64,000 bases of DNA, from NCBI GenBank assembly GCA_963920525.1, contig OY986438.1, forward strand, positions 188,247,888 through 188,311,887. Reading direction: 5' to 3'. Position numbers and translations under genes: made by a program. Of this stretch, positions 10,546 to 21,010 are shown piece after piece (position 1 is the first letter of the stretch; every line of letters starts with the position of its first letter). This DNA comes from Dichetophora obliterata (Eukaryota > Arthropoda > Insecta > Diptera > Sciomyzidae). Below the pieces are notes generated by a model. That model was given only the letters and a program-made list of their open reading frames with translations. It was not told where the DNA came from and did no database searches.

Positions 10546-11238
10546 CAGGGCTCGGACTTTGATGACCTAAAAAAACTGCAAAAAATTACCTTAAAAAATG
10601 ACAAAAATTACCTAAAAACTGCAGAAGATTACCTAAAAACTGACAAAAATTACCTAAAAAACGCAAAAAATTGCATAAAAAATAAACAAAAAATTTTTCC
10701 TTCAAAATAAAATATTACTAAATTAAAATTTATTTTATACTAGCATATCCTGATTTTTTACACTTGTTTCATTTTTCTATATACCCTTGCATCTGTTTCA
10801 CCACGCGCAGAGCTTTTTTTTCATCGAAGTCTATAAACAAAGCTACTCCTTTGTCGAGAGGTAATGGTTTTAATTGAAGGGAGTCTAGTGTTAAAGGAAT
10901 ATGTTTAAAAATTTGCATTTTGAAAATTTTTAGTACGAAAAAAAAACAAAAAATATTTAAAAATTACACTAAAATTACCTAAAAAACCGAAAAATGCTCT
11001 AAAAATTAAAAACGTCCAAAAATGACAGTAAAATAACTTAAAATTCTCTAAAAATGACTAAAAAATGTCACAAATCTAGTAAAAATTGCTTGAAAACTAA
11101 AAACGATGAAACATGACGAAAAAATGTCCTAAAAACTTTTCATATTTAGAATTTAGGAAACATAAATGGACGCTTTAAATAAGAAATGTCTTAGAAGCAG
11201 CAGAAAAAAGACGACATGTCATCGAAATCCCAGCCCTG
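10546..11238. mobile_element. Non-autonomous hAT element, exact 8-bp TSD
   Basis: The left end is CAGGGCTCGGACTTTGATGA. The complement of the right end is CAGGGCTGGGATTTCGATGA, giving 20-bp TIRs with few mismatches. The flanks gacatcag (10538-10545 and 11239-11246) are an identical 8-bp duplication. Inside, short motifs of the type aaaaattacctaaaaa recur near both ends, resembling the subterminal transposase-binding repeats of hAT elements. It is 693 bp with no coding capacity. Confidence 0.92.
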
Positions 11239-11246
11239 GACATCAG

Positions 11247-12163
11247 TGACAAAAGGCCGAATCCCTTTTTTCTCCACTAAGTCAAAATTATTTTTCCGTT
11301 TTATTCCGTTTGCTACGTGTAACCTTTAGCCTCTACGAACCATATTCAGTGACCCTCACCAAAATTGTCTGGAAAATATTTTTATTGAAGATTTTAACAC
11401 TTCTCCCAAGTTGGCTTTTAGGAAGTTTCTTCAAAAAAAGGTCAAAAATGACACAAAAGGATAACAGCTAGAGGGTTAAAATGGTCCGATAAAGAATTTC
11501 ACGAAAAATTTTAATATAAGTTCGCGAAATCAAGAACCACCCAGAATTAAGTTTTTTACGTAATTTTTCATATTGTTTAATTCGATTTTTGGCTAAAAAA
11601 ATTCCAATTTCAAATTACTGCACTGTGCGAAATTTTAGCATTCAAATGTTACAATATTAAATAAAATGCATATAGAAACAAATTTCTGTTACAGGTCACA
11701 AGTTATAACAGCTTAATTCAAAATATCGTAAAAAAACGATAAAGTTTTGAACCTTGTCATGCGTGATTCTCTGAAGTTAGAGAAGTTCTTTTTTTTTGAG
11801 CAACAATTTCCTTCTTTTTTGGCCTCGCGCCTGCCATGACTTAGTTGATAGTCTAAAAGATATGTGCAGAGTGCACTCTAAAAACCGTATTCGTGCCATT
11901 TTTAGTCAACCGTAACAAAAAACAATTTGGGCAAAACACAATAAAATTATTATCAAATTCACTTGCAGCTGAAATTGAAATAATGCGAAATAGTTAAATT
12001 TCTTCCTTTTTCCTTCAAAGTAAAAACAAAACTCTCAAAAAAAAACTCACTTGTTTTATTTTTTTTTTTTGTTTTATGCTGCACTGTACTTAAAGAAAAT
12101 CGTTTAAAGGTAAACTTTTTATGTCAATATGTTGAAATATAGCACAAAATAGATCCTCCTTTT
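11247..12163. other. Intronic AT-rich DNA, nothing recognised
   Basis: Unique-looking AT-rich sequence between two hAT-type elements. No coding frame, inverted repeat or tandem repeat of note was seen. Confidence 0.5.
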
Positions 12164-13599
12164 CAGGCGCATACTCATGGGGATTTTGGGGGTTAGAACC
12201 CCCCTCACCCGAAATGAAAGAATTTCAACGAGCTTCGAGAGAAGCACTAGGCACAACATGCAAAAAATAAAGAGGCTCAATTTAAAACATTTATTGTGAA
12301 AAGACTATAATAAATAGACTTAAAATTTTTTTCAGTACACTGAAGGAATAGGTGTTCAAATTTAAAGGATATTAAATGCATTTGTTTTTTAAATAGAGCT
12401 TGGAAAAATTTCATTTAACTTAAACTCAAATGTTTGTACAGTTCAATTAAAAACAAAAGTTTTTTTCCAAACAATGTTTTTAAATATACTTTTATAGTAA
12501 ACATTTGCAGTTTAAAAACATTTGTTTAAAAAAAAATTTTAAACCAAAACTTTAGTATTAAAAACAAATATTTGAAAACATAATTTTATATATATTACAC
12601 AAACACAAATATTATCCGGCGTAAAGCTTTTTAACTACAAGTACAATCTTAATAAATTTAGTATGGTTTGATAGGTTTAGACTTTTTGATGTGCAAACTG
12701 GACTTCTTATTTCTTAAAAGTTTATCTTTTTTTTAAGTTATAGCGAGTTAAAGTTTGCATATAATTGTTGTTGTGATGTTGCTTTTTCTCTTCTTAATTT
12801 CAGCATATGCCTAAAAATAGGTGAGGTATTTGGCGCCACCTATCCGCTAATAGCTATGAAACTGTTATACTGACGAATAATCTTTTATAATTTCACAGCT
12901 AAAACTATGAATTGATATATTCAGTATCAAAGTGATACTGGAATGGTTTCTTAGTGTTGAAAAAAGATTTCTAAACTGTTGGTTGGAAATTTTTTTATTT
13001 TTAAAAATTTACACAAAAATTTAATAAGAAATTGGAAACTGGTAATGAAACATTTCTGTTAAAGCATTTTTCAACAGCAAATCAAGAAATATTTTTACTC
13101 CTATATATTCAAAATAAATTTGGATATGAAATTAAATATGCTAACATTACATCACCGTTGCGCGTGCAATAAGGCGTATATTGCAAAAAGGTCAAAATTA
13201 ATTTCATTTCAATTTTGATCAGTTAAAAATCTATTCAATAACTTAAAATAAAATCTAGGTATGTTTTATCTTGGCATTTTACCGCCACACGAGCTTACTA
13301 GTTTTAAAATATTGTTCTTAAAATAAAAACAATAAAATTAAACCGTAATTTTTTCGATGCCATTTTTTTAATTTTTTCGTGTTTTCAACGTCAAATTCGT
13401 AATAAGCGACCCCTGGAACCCCTCGAATACCATATTTTAACTCAATTCGATGAAGTTTGCGTCTTATTGCGGCTTAAAATATTGAAATATTTTAAATATT
13501 AAAATGATAAATTAGTTTTTATTTCATCTAATGTTCATTATCTGAAGAAACTAATTTCAAAAATATTTTCACACAATCAAATGTAAAATTGGACTTCCA

Positions 13600-14010
13600 A
13601 CATTTGCAATCGCAGAAGCGTCGCCAGCGAGCGTCTAAAATTCGCTACACCATCGCCAGCGAGCTCAGATTTTCATCGCCAGCGAATCCTCCGTTGTAAG
13701 TAGTTGATTCCATACAAGGAAATCGCGAAGAAGAGTCTTGACCGAATCGCATTGAAAGCTCGCTAGGGAATCTCTACAAAGCGTCGCAGAAGAGTCTTTG
13801 GGGGGAGCCTTAAGCGATTTGTTAAAAAGAATCGCAGACGTGTCTCCTGGTTGAGTCTAAAGCGATTCCCCTAAAAAAATTTACAATTCCAGCGAACGTC
13901 TAAAATTCGTTGTAGAACAAATCCTCCGTTGTAGAGTCTAAAGCGTCCTGGTACAGTCTTAAGCGATTCGCTGAAGAGCATTGCTAACTAATCGCTTCAA
14001 GCGATACACC
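13600..14010. repeat. Degenerate relatives of the 61-bp satellite
   Basis: Many imperfect motifs of the type aatcgcagaagagtc, agcgattcg and tcgccagcgagc recur at irregular spacing just before the regular 61-bp array. They share the GAATCGC..GAAGAGTC core with it, suggesting an older, decayed edge of the array or its progenitor. Confidence 0.6.
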
Positions 14011-14163
14011 GAAAGAAATATCCTGACAAATTTCATTTTTTTTAAATGAAGATCTTATTTCAAGAACAACAAATTTATTGAAGCAGTATGAAAATTTAAA
14101 ATTCTACGCAATGCTTACTTTGATGCAATTTTAAATTTGTATATGATTTATAAATATTCAATT

Positions 14164-15363
14164 AATCTTCCAACACACACATAGGCAAATCGCAGAAGAG
14201 TCGTAAGAAGATCAAATAGCAATTCATCTTCCAACAAACATATAGGCGAATCGCGGAAGAGTCGTAAGAAGATCAAATAGCAATTTATCTTCCAACAAAC
14301 ATATAGGCGAATCACGGAAGAGTCGTAAGAAGATCAAATAGCAATTCATCTTCCAACACACATATAGGCGAATCACGGAAGAGTCGTAAGAATATCAAAT
14401 GGCAATTCATCTTTCAACAAACATATAGGCGAATCGCGGAAGAGTCGTAAGAAGATCAAATAGCAATTTATCTTCCAACACACATATAGGCGAATCGCGG
14501 AAGAGTGGCAAGAAGATCAAATAGCAATTCATCTTCCAACAAACATATAGGCGAATCGCGGAAGAGTCGTAAGAAGATCAAATAGCAATTCATCTTCCAA
14601 CACACATATGGGCGAGTCACGGAAGAGTCGTAAGAAGATCAAATGGCAATTCATCTTCCAACAAACATATAGGCGAATCGCGGAAGAGTCGTAAGAAGAT
14701 CAAATAGCAATATATCTTCCAACACACATATAGGCGAATTGCGGAAGAGTCGCAAGAAGATCAAATAGCAATTCATCTTCCAACACACATATAGGCGAAT
14801 CGCGGAAGAGTCGTAACAAGATCAAATAGCAATTCATCTTCCAAAAAACAAATAGGCGAATCGCGGAAGAGTCGTAAGAAGATCAAATAGCAATTCATCT
14901 TCCAACACACATATGGGCGAGTCACGGAAGAGTCGTAAGAAGATCAAATGGCAATTCATCTTCCAACAAACATATAGGCGAATCGCGGAAGAGTCGTAAG
15001 AAGATCAAATAGCAATATATCTTCCAACACACATATAGGCGAATTGCGGAAGAGTCGCAAGAAGATCAAATAGCAATTCATCTTCCAACACACATATAGG
15101 CGAATCGCGGAAGAGTCGTAACAAGATCAAATAGCAATTCATCTTCCAAAAAACAAATAGGCGAATCGCGGAAGAGTCGTAAGAAGATCAAATAGCAATT
15201 CATCTTTCAACACACATATAGGCGAATCGCGGAAGAGTCGTAAGAAGATCAAATGGCAATTCATCTTCCAACAAACATATAGGCGAATCGTTGAAGAGTC
15301 GTAAGAAGATCAAATAGCAATTCATCTTCCAACACACAAGTAGGCGAATCGCGGAAACGTCGC
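14164..15363. repeat. 61-bp satellite array with 305-bp higher-order unit
   Basis: Roughly 19-20 tandem copies of a 61-bp unit containing tcatcttccaac, catataggcgaatcgcgg and aagagtcgtaagaagatc. Successive copies differ by few bases. A block of five units is repeated in tandem (for example the cacacatatgggcgagtcacgg variant at 14601 and again 305 bp later, as well as the taacaag and aaaaaacaaatag variants). This marks a recent amplification of a five-unit block. There are no convincing open frames. Confidence 0.95.
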
Positions 15364-15604
15364 TAAAACCAACTTCTCTTCCAACGGTCGTCCAAATGTT
15401 TATAGGGCGTGTTTTTTCTCAACTTGGTCTCAAATGTCTGGCAATTATTGTCAAAGATTGTACTGCACATAATTTTTCAATTCAATTTCTGATAGCGACG
15501 TATTTTTTGTTATTGCAAATAAATAAAAAGAGAAAATTATAAAAAAAATAAATGTTAAATTTATTTGTTATGTTAAATAATGTTAAATTTTTAAGATTGT
15601 TTTT

Positions 15605-16046
15605 ATTCACAGTGTAAATAATATAAAAAATATTCCGAAATAAATTTTTTGTTTGTTTTTAAATGCATCTCCTTCTCGATAGGTGACATAAAAATCTCAG
15701 TCCTTTTCAGCCGGTTTCAAGATATTTTGGTAATAAGAATACTTTTAGATACAACCTTTACTATAATTATTAATTTTGGCCTAATAGGAAAAATGTTGCG
15801 CGACTTTTTAAAGAACGCTGTCATTTCAACGCTTTTCCAACCAAACCTTATAATAGTAGTTAAGGTTGTCGTAATCTTATTAATACGCACTTTGATCTTT
15901 TTGTTTCTGATAAATTGGGACCAAAATATATTGGCACTGGCTGAAAAGGACTCTTTTTTTATGCCACCTAGCGAAGAGAATATGCGTTTAAAAACAAACA
16001 AAAAATGTGCTTTGAAAAATATTTTTTTTTTATATTATTTACGTAA
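15605..16046. repeat. ~440-bp imperfect palindrome
   Basis: The two halves are reverse complements centred near 15825. Left-arm landmarks (gtaaataatataaaaaa, tttttgtttgtttttaaa, gtccttttcagcc) reappear complemented on the right. Because of this, open frames on opposite strands both start MFVFK and look alike; they are mirror artefacts. Probably a decayed foldback element. Confidence 0.78.
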
Positions 16047-17190
16047 GAAAGTTTTTAAGTCTCTTTCAAGATTCTTTGAAGATCATGTCGTACGCAAGTC
16101 GAGTGATCGAGTCATATTGTGAGTAATGTAGTTTTTCACAATACATATCAACGCTGAACCCTTAAAGAACACACTTTCATTTTGTATCTTTGTAAAAGTA
16201 ATGGAACTTAAAAAAAAATTAAAGTAATGAAAATAAAAAAAAATATAGCGCTTGTTGCTGGCATGGTATTCAACTTTGAAATTAGTAATGGGTCATGTAA
16301 CTGCAATTTTTTCAAAAGTTTAATATATTTTCCTCAAAATAAAATTTCCAGAGATACCCTATTTACAAAAATCGCATTTAAATTGACTGAGCAACGTTGT
16401 CTCAAAATAGACCCTATTTTGGCATTGGCATGGTTATGGGTTCGCGAAAAAATCTCAAAACCTCCAACTCTGGATTTGGTTTTTTAAAAAATAAACTAAC
16501 CTAAGCACAAAATTTGAGCCAAATCGGAGGTGGTCAGTGCAACTGGAATTACACTTCAATGCGCAATGGGCGACATATTGAAAACAATTTGTTCCTACTT
16601 TGACGAAAAACGTTAAATTAAAATTTTTATAACATATTGTGGTTAAAAAAATTGCTTGAAACATTTTTTTAAATTTTGTATGAAAAATCATGCAATGATA
16701 TTAAAAGTAGTGTGTTGAATTTAAAAACGTGTTGATTTTTTCAGTGTATATATTGATTTTGACAAATATTTTGTACCCCATATTTGTAGGCACTGCTTGA
16801 ATCAGACAAATCGACTGTAACATTTATATATCCACACGTTATATCCCTCGATAAGCCGATTCCTGAAGATTGATTGAAAAACTGGTAAACACTTCTAAAT
16901 GTTCACAGGAATGTGAAAGAGACGACGGAAGAAATTTTAATGCCCTTTAAAAAAAATATATTATAATAATATAGAAAACACTGGAATAAGTCTAAAAACA
17001 AAATAATTAAACCCGCCCCCGAAATTTTTTTTCTGGGTACGCGCCTGCTCCTACTACATCATTTGTGTACTTTGCTTGTTTAACCCTAACCCTCCTGACA
17101 TGAATACCTGGGTACCCGAACCGACGAAGTCAAATAAGGTAAGGGTACCCTTAAATTTCTACACACACATTTAGACTATATACTCCAAAA

Positions 17191-17615
17191 CTTACTTACT
17201 TACTTACTTAATTGACGCTACAACCGTATGTCGGTCTTGGCCACATCTAAGAATTTGCGCCAGCCATTTCTATCTTTTGCTTGCTGGCGCAAGTTGGAAA
17301 TTCCAAGCTTCGTCAGTTTGTCCTCTACTTGGTCTTTCCAACGAAGATGCGGTCGTCCTCTTCTGCGTTGACCGCCGCTGGGTACCGAATCGAATGTTTT
17401 CTTCACTGGAGCATCGTCTTTCATGCGCTGAACATGACCAAGCCAGCGAAACCGCTCGATTTTAATGCGCTTGACTATGTCGATGTCAGCGTACAGCTCA
17501 TACAGTTCATCATTCCACCGTATTCGGTACTCGCCATTGACGCAGTTTGGTCCATAGATCTTACGAAGAATCTTTCTCTTGAATGCTCCTAAAGTCTTTT
17601 CATCCAAAACTACTG
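17191..17615 (-). mobile_element. RTE-type retroposon 3' fragment
   Basis: Minus-strand frame 17218-17607 encodes the C-terminal end of an RTE-like endonuclease/reverse transcriptase: GAFKRKILRKIYGP, RWLGHVQRMKDDAPVKK, GGQRRRGRPHLRWKDQVED, NGWRKFLD. It ends with a stop and then a (TAAG)n tail (CTTA repeats at 17191-17210 on the + strand). It is nearly identical in sequence to the copy at 61321-62134, including the tail, so both come from one family. It is truncated at its 5' side and lies within the piggyBac element. Confidence 0.88.
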
Positions 17616-17918
17616 GGCCGATATAGCTAAAATTTTGGCAGTATATTTGTTTTCAGTACAAAAATTTTTCCACACCCCCTTTTACTGCCTACTAATCAAT
17701 AAAAATGCTATATTTCAGAAGGTTTAGTTCGTATTAGACTAAAATTTGGAAATTTAGCTAATTTGACTTTTGTCGGCAATTGTTCTAAAAATGGGCATGG
17801 TCTTTCCATTTTAATGCCCAATTTTTAGGAGATAAGCGTGAGGGAAGCAAAGCTCGCCGGGTAAAAACTATAATGGTATAAAAAAATAAAAGTTTAATGG
17901 CATAAAAACGGCATTGTA

Positions 17919-18845
17919 CTATGCTTTAGTGAGCTTGGTGAACATTGGCCGCATGCAGTCATTGCATTTCTTGCGCGTCTTTCTGTTGGATTTGCCATCA
18001 ATAGCCATGGAAATGTAGAAACGAACCTTCGATAGCCACCGACCAGTTTTATCTCTCTCAGTGAAACCGGATGGGACTGTGACGTCTGGGAAAACTGAGT
18101 CAAAAATAATTTTATTGATCATAAGCTCAAAAGCAGTGCGCTCTTTGGTGTATCGTGTTCGGCTATGAGTGGCCTTTTTCTTCATGTTTTTAATCGCAAA
18201 CTCTACGCCAAGTGATGTCAAAGAGACTTGACAAGAGCTAGTTGAATAATAAAAAAGACACAAAATGCACCCAACGCAGCTACGTCGACCATGTTGTAAA
18301 AAATGGCAAATTACCATCTATTTGTTTTACGTTTGGTGTTATATTTAGATAACATCTGGTCCATTACATCTACCCCGCCTTTGGTTTTGTTGCAGAAGAC
18401 AATAGTCTCCTCTTTTCCATTTACTGCTATCTCTCTTCATAGCTGACAAAAAGAAAACGCTTTTCTTCTTCCTGGTTACGATATACATAAAACACTTCCA
18501 ATTTTGTTGAATGTATATCGGAGTAAACCTGTGTCGTCTGTGGGGTTTGGTCTTAGATCTCTTGGATATAAGCTTTGTTTTGTCGTAGTGTACCGACGAG
18601 GATAATTCTTCTTACTCATAGCTAATTGGCTAACATTCTTACGCGGAGATATTTAGATAACCATTTCGCCATGGTAAATTCTCTAAAAATCGATGATTGT
18701 GAATCTATGGTTTTGGGGGCTGGCGTAGGGTCTGATGGACAGCAGCACTTTGTGTAGCACTAGATGATGGCACTGCGGTAGATGATTCGCCTACAGATAC
18801 TTTCATTTCGATAAAAGATGCATTTCGTTTGCACGACATCGAAAA
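17919..18845 (-). pseudogene. Broken piggyBac transposase
   Basis: Read on the minus strand, an N-terminal piece near 18843 starts MSCKRNASFIEMKV. A frame near 18615 starts MSKKNYPRRY. Near 18380 the family signature KTKGGVDVMDQMLSKY appears, containing the conserved Asp of the GVD motif. The C-terminal part ends in a cysteine-containing tail (KKCNDCMRPMFTKLTKA). These belong to the DDD piggyBac transposase fold, but a large middle part is missing and there are several frameshifts and stops. Confidence 0.87.
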
Positions 18846-19615
18846 AATTTTATAAAATCAAACCAAAATGAATCAACTTTACGAGCCTAATCCAATACAC
18901 GAACTGACAATACGAAGAAACGACGAGCTCACACGCAATCAAACATTCACAAACACACATAAACAGCCGATCATTGTCTTCACATCACGCTAGGACTAAA
19001 CAGTAGCATGCACGGACATATCTTATCTATGACTCTCAGTGTTCCCATACAAATTACACACGGGTACCCGGGTACCCTATCAGGAGTCAATGTATTAAAA
19101 TGTTATCAGGACGGTTAGGGTTAAATGTTTTGAGTAGAATTTAATATTGAGGGAATACCTTTGCTTTAAAACTAGAGTTTATGTTTCGACGAAATTTTTT
19201 TATAATAACAATATATATTGTAAGGAACTTTATATGCTGGGGTGTCGCTCGCCGACACCAGGGTTCTTGACAATTATTTATTTAATTATGGCACCAAGTC
19301 AAAGCACCCGCTTGTTACACGTTACAACAGCTTTATTGTTCAATGATCTTAACCTACGTTTTCGAGTAAATATACAAATCATAGACTATATGGGTATCTT
19401 ATGAATCCAAAAAAAAATATTAAAGTTAGTAAGGTAAACTTAAATAATTGATTAATTATAATGGGTTATCTCTTAATTGCTCAGTTTATCTGAATGAGTA
19501 TAGTAGATTTGATGAGTCCTACTATGTGGATATCCTTGTTGACATACGTAATTCCTGCATGGAGACAATGGCAGTGAAACTATAGGGTGGGATTGTGAAA
19601 TAAGGAAAGAAAGTC

Positions 19616-20338
19616 GTGGCGGGAACTGGTTGCGATGAAACGACTATTCAATCCCAGTTCAGGCCGAAGTCGAATTGAAGATTCGATTAGGCGATACTAA
19701 AATAAATTAACACTTGTAAATTTGTGGCGGGAACTGGTTGCGATGAAACGACTCTTCAATCCCAGTTCAGGCCGAAGTCGAATTGAAGATTCGGTTAGAC
19801 GATACAAAAATAAATTAACACTTGTAAAGTTGTGGCGAGAACTGGTTGCGATTAAACGACTATTCAATCCCAGTTCAGGCCGAAGTCGAATTGAAGATTC
19901 GATTAGGTGATACTAAAATAAATTAACACTTGTAAATTTGTGGCGGGAACTGGTTGCGATGAAACGACTATTCAATTCCAGTTCAGGCCGAAGTTGAATT
20001 GAAGATTCGGTTAGGCGATACTAAAATAAATTAACACTTGTAAATTTGTGGCGGGAACTGGTTGCGATGAAACGACTCTTCAATCCCAGTTCAGGCCGAA
20101 GTCGAATTGAAGATTCGGTAGACGATACAAAAATAAATTAACACTTGTAAAGTTGTGGCGAGAACTGGTTGCGATTAAACGACTATTCAATCCCAGTTCA
20201 GGCCGAAGTCGAATTGAATATTCGATTAGGTGATACTAAAATAAATTAACACTTGTAAATTTGTGGCGGGAACTGGTTGCGATGAAACGACTATTCAATC
20301 CCAGTTTAGGCCGAAGTCGAATTGAAGATTCGGTTATG
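19616..20338. repeat. 108-bp tandem repeat with A-B-C higher-order pattern
   Basis: Seven copies start at about 19616, 19724, 19832, 19940, 20048, 20155 and 20263, each beginning gtggcggGaactggttgcg. Variants alternate: copies 2 and 5 have gactcttcaatccc and gacgatacaaaa; copies 3 and 6 have gcgagaactgg and gcgattaaacg. The array is therefore (A-B-C)(A-B-C)A with a period near 324 bp. Since 108 is a multiple of three, it throws up a repetitive open frame that is not a gene. Confidence 0.95.
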
Positions 20339-20539
20339 ATTAGAAATTAACGTTACGCGATAATAGCTGATTCCAAACGACACTAATTTTCTCCATTCAG
20401 ATACCCTGGCACTAAAATATAAGAAATAAAACAAATATACTCGTTAAACAAATAAATCAAAGGATACACTCTGCATGATGCTGCGACTTCCTCAGTCGTT
20501 ACGTATCAGACGACCTCTGTTGGCGTCGTCTATACTATG

Positions 20540-20698
20540 CCTGTATAATCGATGATCACTGCCGCTGCCTCTGTTGACGTTCTTTCGTTCTGCCTGTATA
20601 ATCGATGATCTCTGCCGCTGCCTCTGTCGATGTTCTTTTGTTCTGCCTGTTTAATCGATGATCTATGCCGCTGCCTCTGTCGACGTTCTTTCTCCTAA
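20540..20698. repeat. 53-bp tandem repeat, three copies
   Basis: Units begin cctgtataatcgatgatc at 20540, 20593 and 20646 (tttaatc in the third) and contain tgccgctgcctctgt and gacgttcttt. The array lies between the 108-bp array and the minus-strand TATA box within the LTR-like unit. Confidence 0.93.
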
Positions 20699-20800
20699 AA
20701 GCTACTTTCTATTATGTCGTTACTTTTCACTACTTTTAACTAAACTTTAACTGGAACAGACGGAGCTGAACACGTCTTCTCATCTCGGTGGTTGGTTAGA

Positions 20801-20837
20801 ACTGACTCATCTTTCTCTTCAGATGGCCCTTTTATAG
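20801..20837 (-). promoter_or_regulatory. Core promoter: TATA box plus initiator, minus strand
   Basis: On the minus strand TATAAAAGG sits about 30 bases before TCAGT, an arthropod initiator match, the canonical spacing for pol II. Transcription would run leftward through the 53- and 108-bp repeats. Activity is inferred from sequence only. Confidence 0.55.
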
Positions 20838-21010
20838 TCCTCTGGCTGCTGGCAGCCCAGCCTCATGATGCTGCAACATCTCTCTCACACGGTGGCAACA
20901 GACGCTCAGTTCGGCGTTCTGATTGGCCAGCAACGTCGTGTGATGTTACGGTCTCTCCTGTACGTGCTCCCCTCGCCATTGCAGTCCCATTGACGTGCTG
21001 AAAAGAAAAT

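Larger units (their letters stand above)
12164..17047. mobile_element. Large hAT-like TIR-bounded element enclosing satellite
   Basis: The left end is CAGGCGCATACTCA with G-runs following. The right end complements as CAGGCGCGTACCCA, also followed by G-rich sequence: 12 of 14 terminal bases match. The flanking octamers are ctcctttt and ctcctact (6 of 8), consistent with an eroded hAT target duplication. The 4.9-kb interior holds the degenerate and regular satellites, a palindrome and AT-rich DNA, but no transposase. That the two ends belong to one insertion is inferred. Confidence 0.55.
17084..19120 (-). mobile_element. piggyBac element with TTAA target duplication
   Basis: The element starts CCCTAACCCTCCTGA and ends with the complement of CCCTAACCGTCCTGA, each flanked by TTAA (17080-17083 and 19121-19124), the piggyBac signature. 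Subterminal GGGTACCC-containing motifs occur near both ends. A broken transposase is read on the minus strand. An RTE retroposon fragment has inserted near the 17.2-17.6 kb side, so the piggyBac copy is the older insertion. Confidence 0.92.
19310..21010 (-). mobile_element. LTR-like unit with pol II promoter, minus strand
   Basis: This stretch is GC-richer than its surroundings. On the minus strand it has a TATA box (CTATAAAAGGGCC, 20825-20837) about 30 bp before an initiator-like TCAGT (20801-20805). Downstream on that strand follow three 53-bp repeats, seven 108-bp repeats, and an AATAAA at the 19.33-kb end. This order (promoter, transcribed repeat, polyadenylation signal) is what an LTR would show. 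No paired LTR, primer site or coding region was established, so it may be a solo LTR or another promoter-bearing repeat. Confidence 0.45.

Noticed and set aside
14164..15363. CRISPR-like array
   Set aside because: The whole 61-bp unit repeats without unique spacers; it is a satellite in a eukaryotic intron.
15649..16122. 157-residue open frame and its minus-strand counterpart
   Set aside because: The two peptides mirror each other because the DNA is an inverted repeat; no family similarity.
19722..19910. Repetitive 62-residue open frame
   Set aside because: Created by the 108-bp repeat, whose length is a multiple of three.
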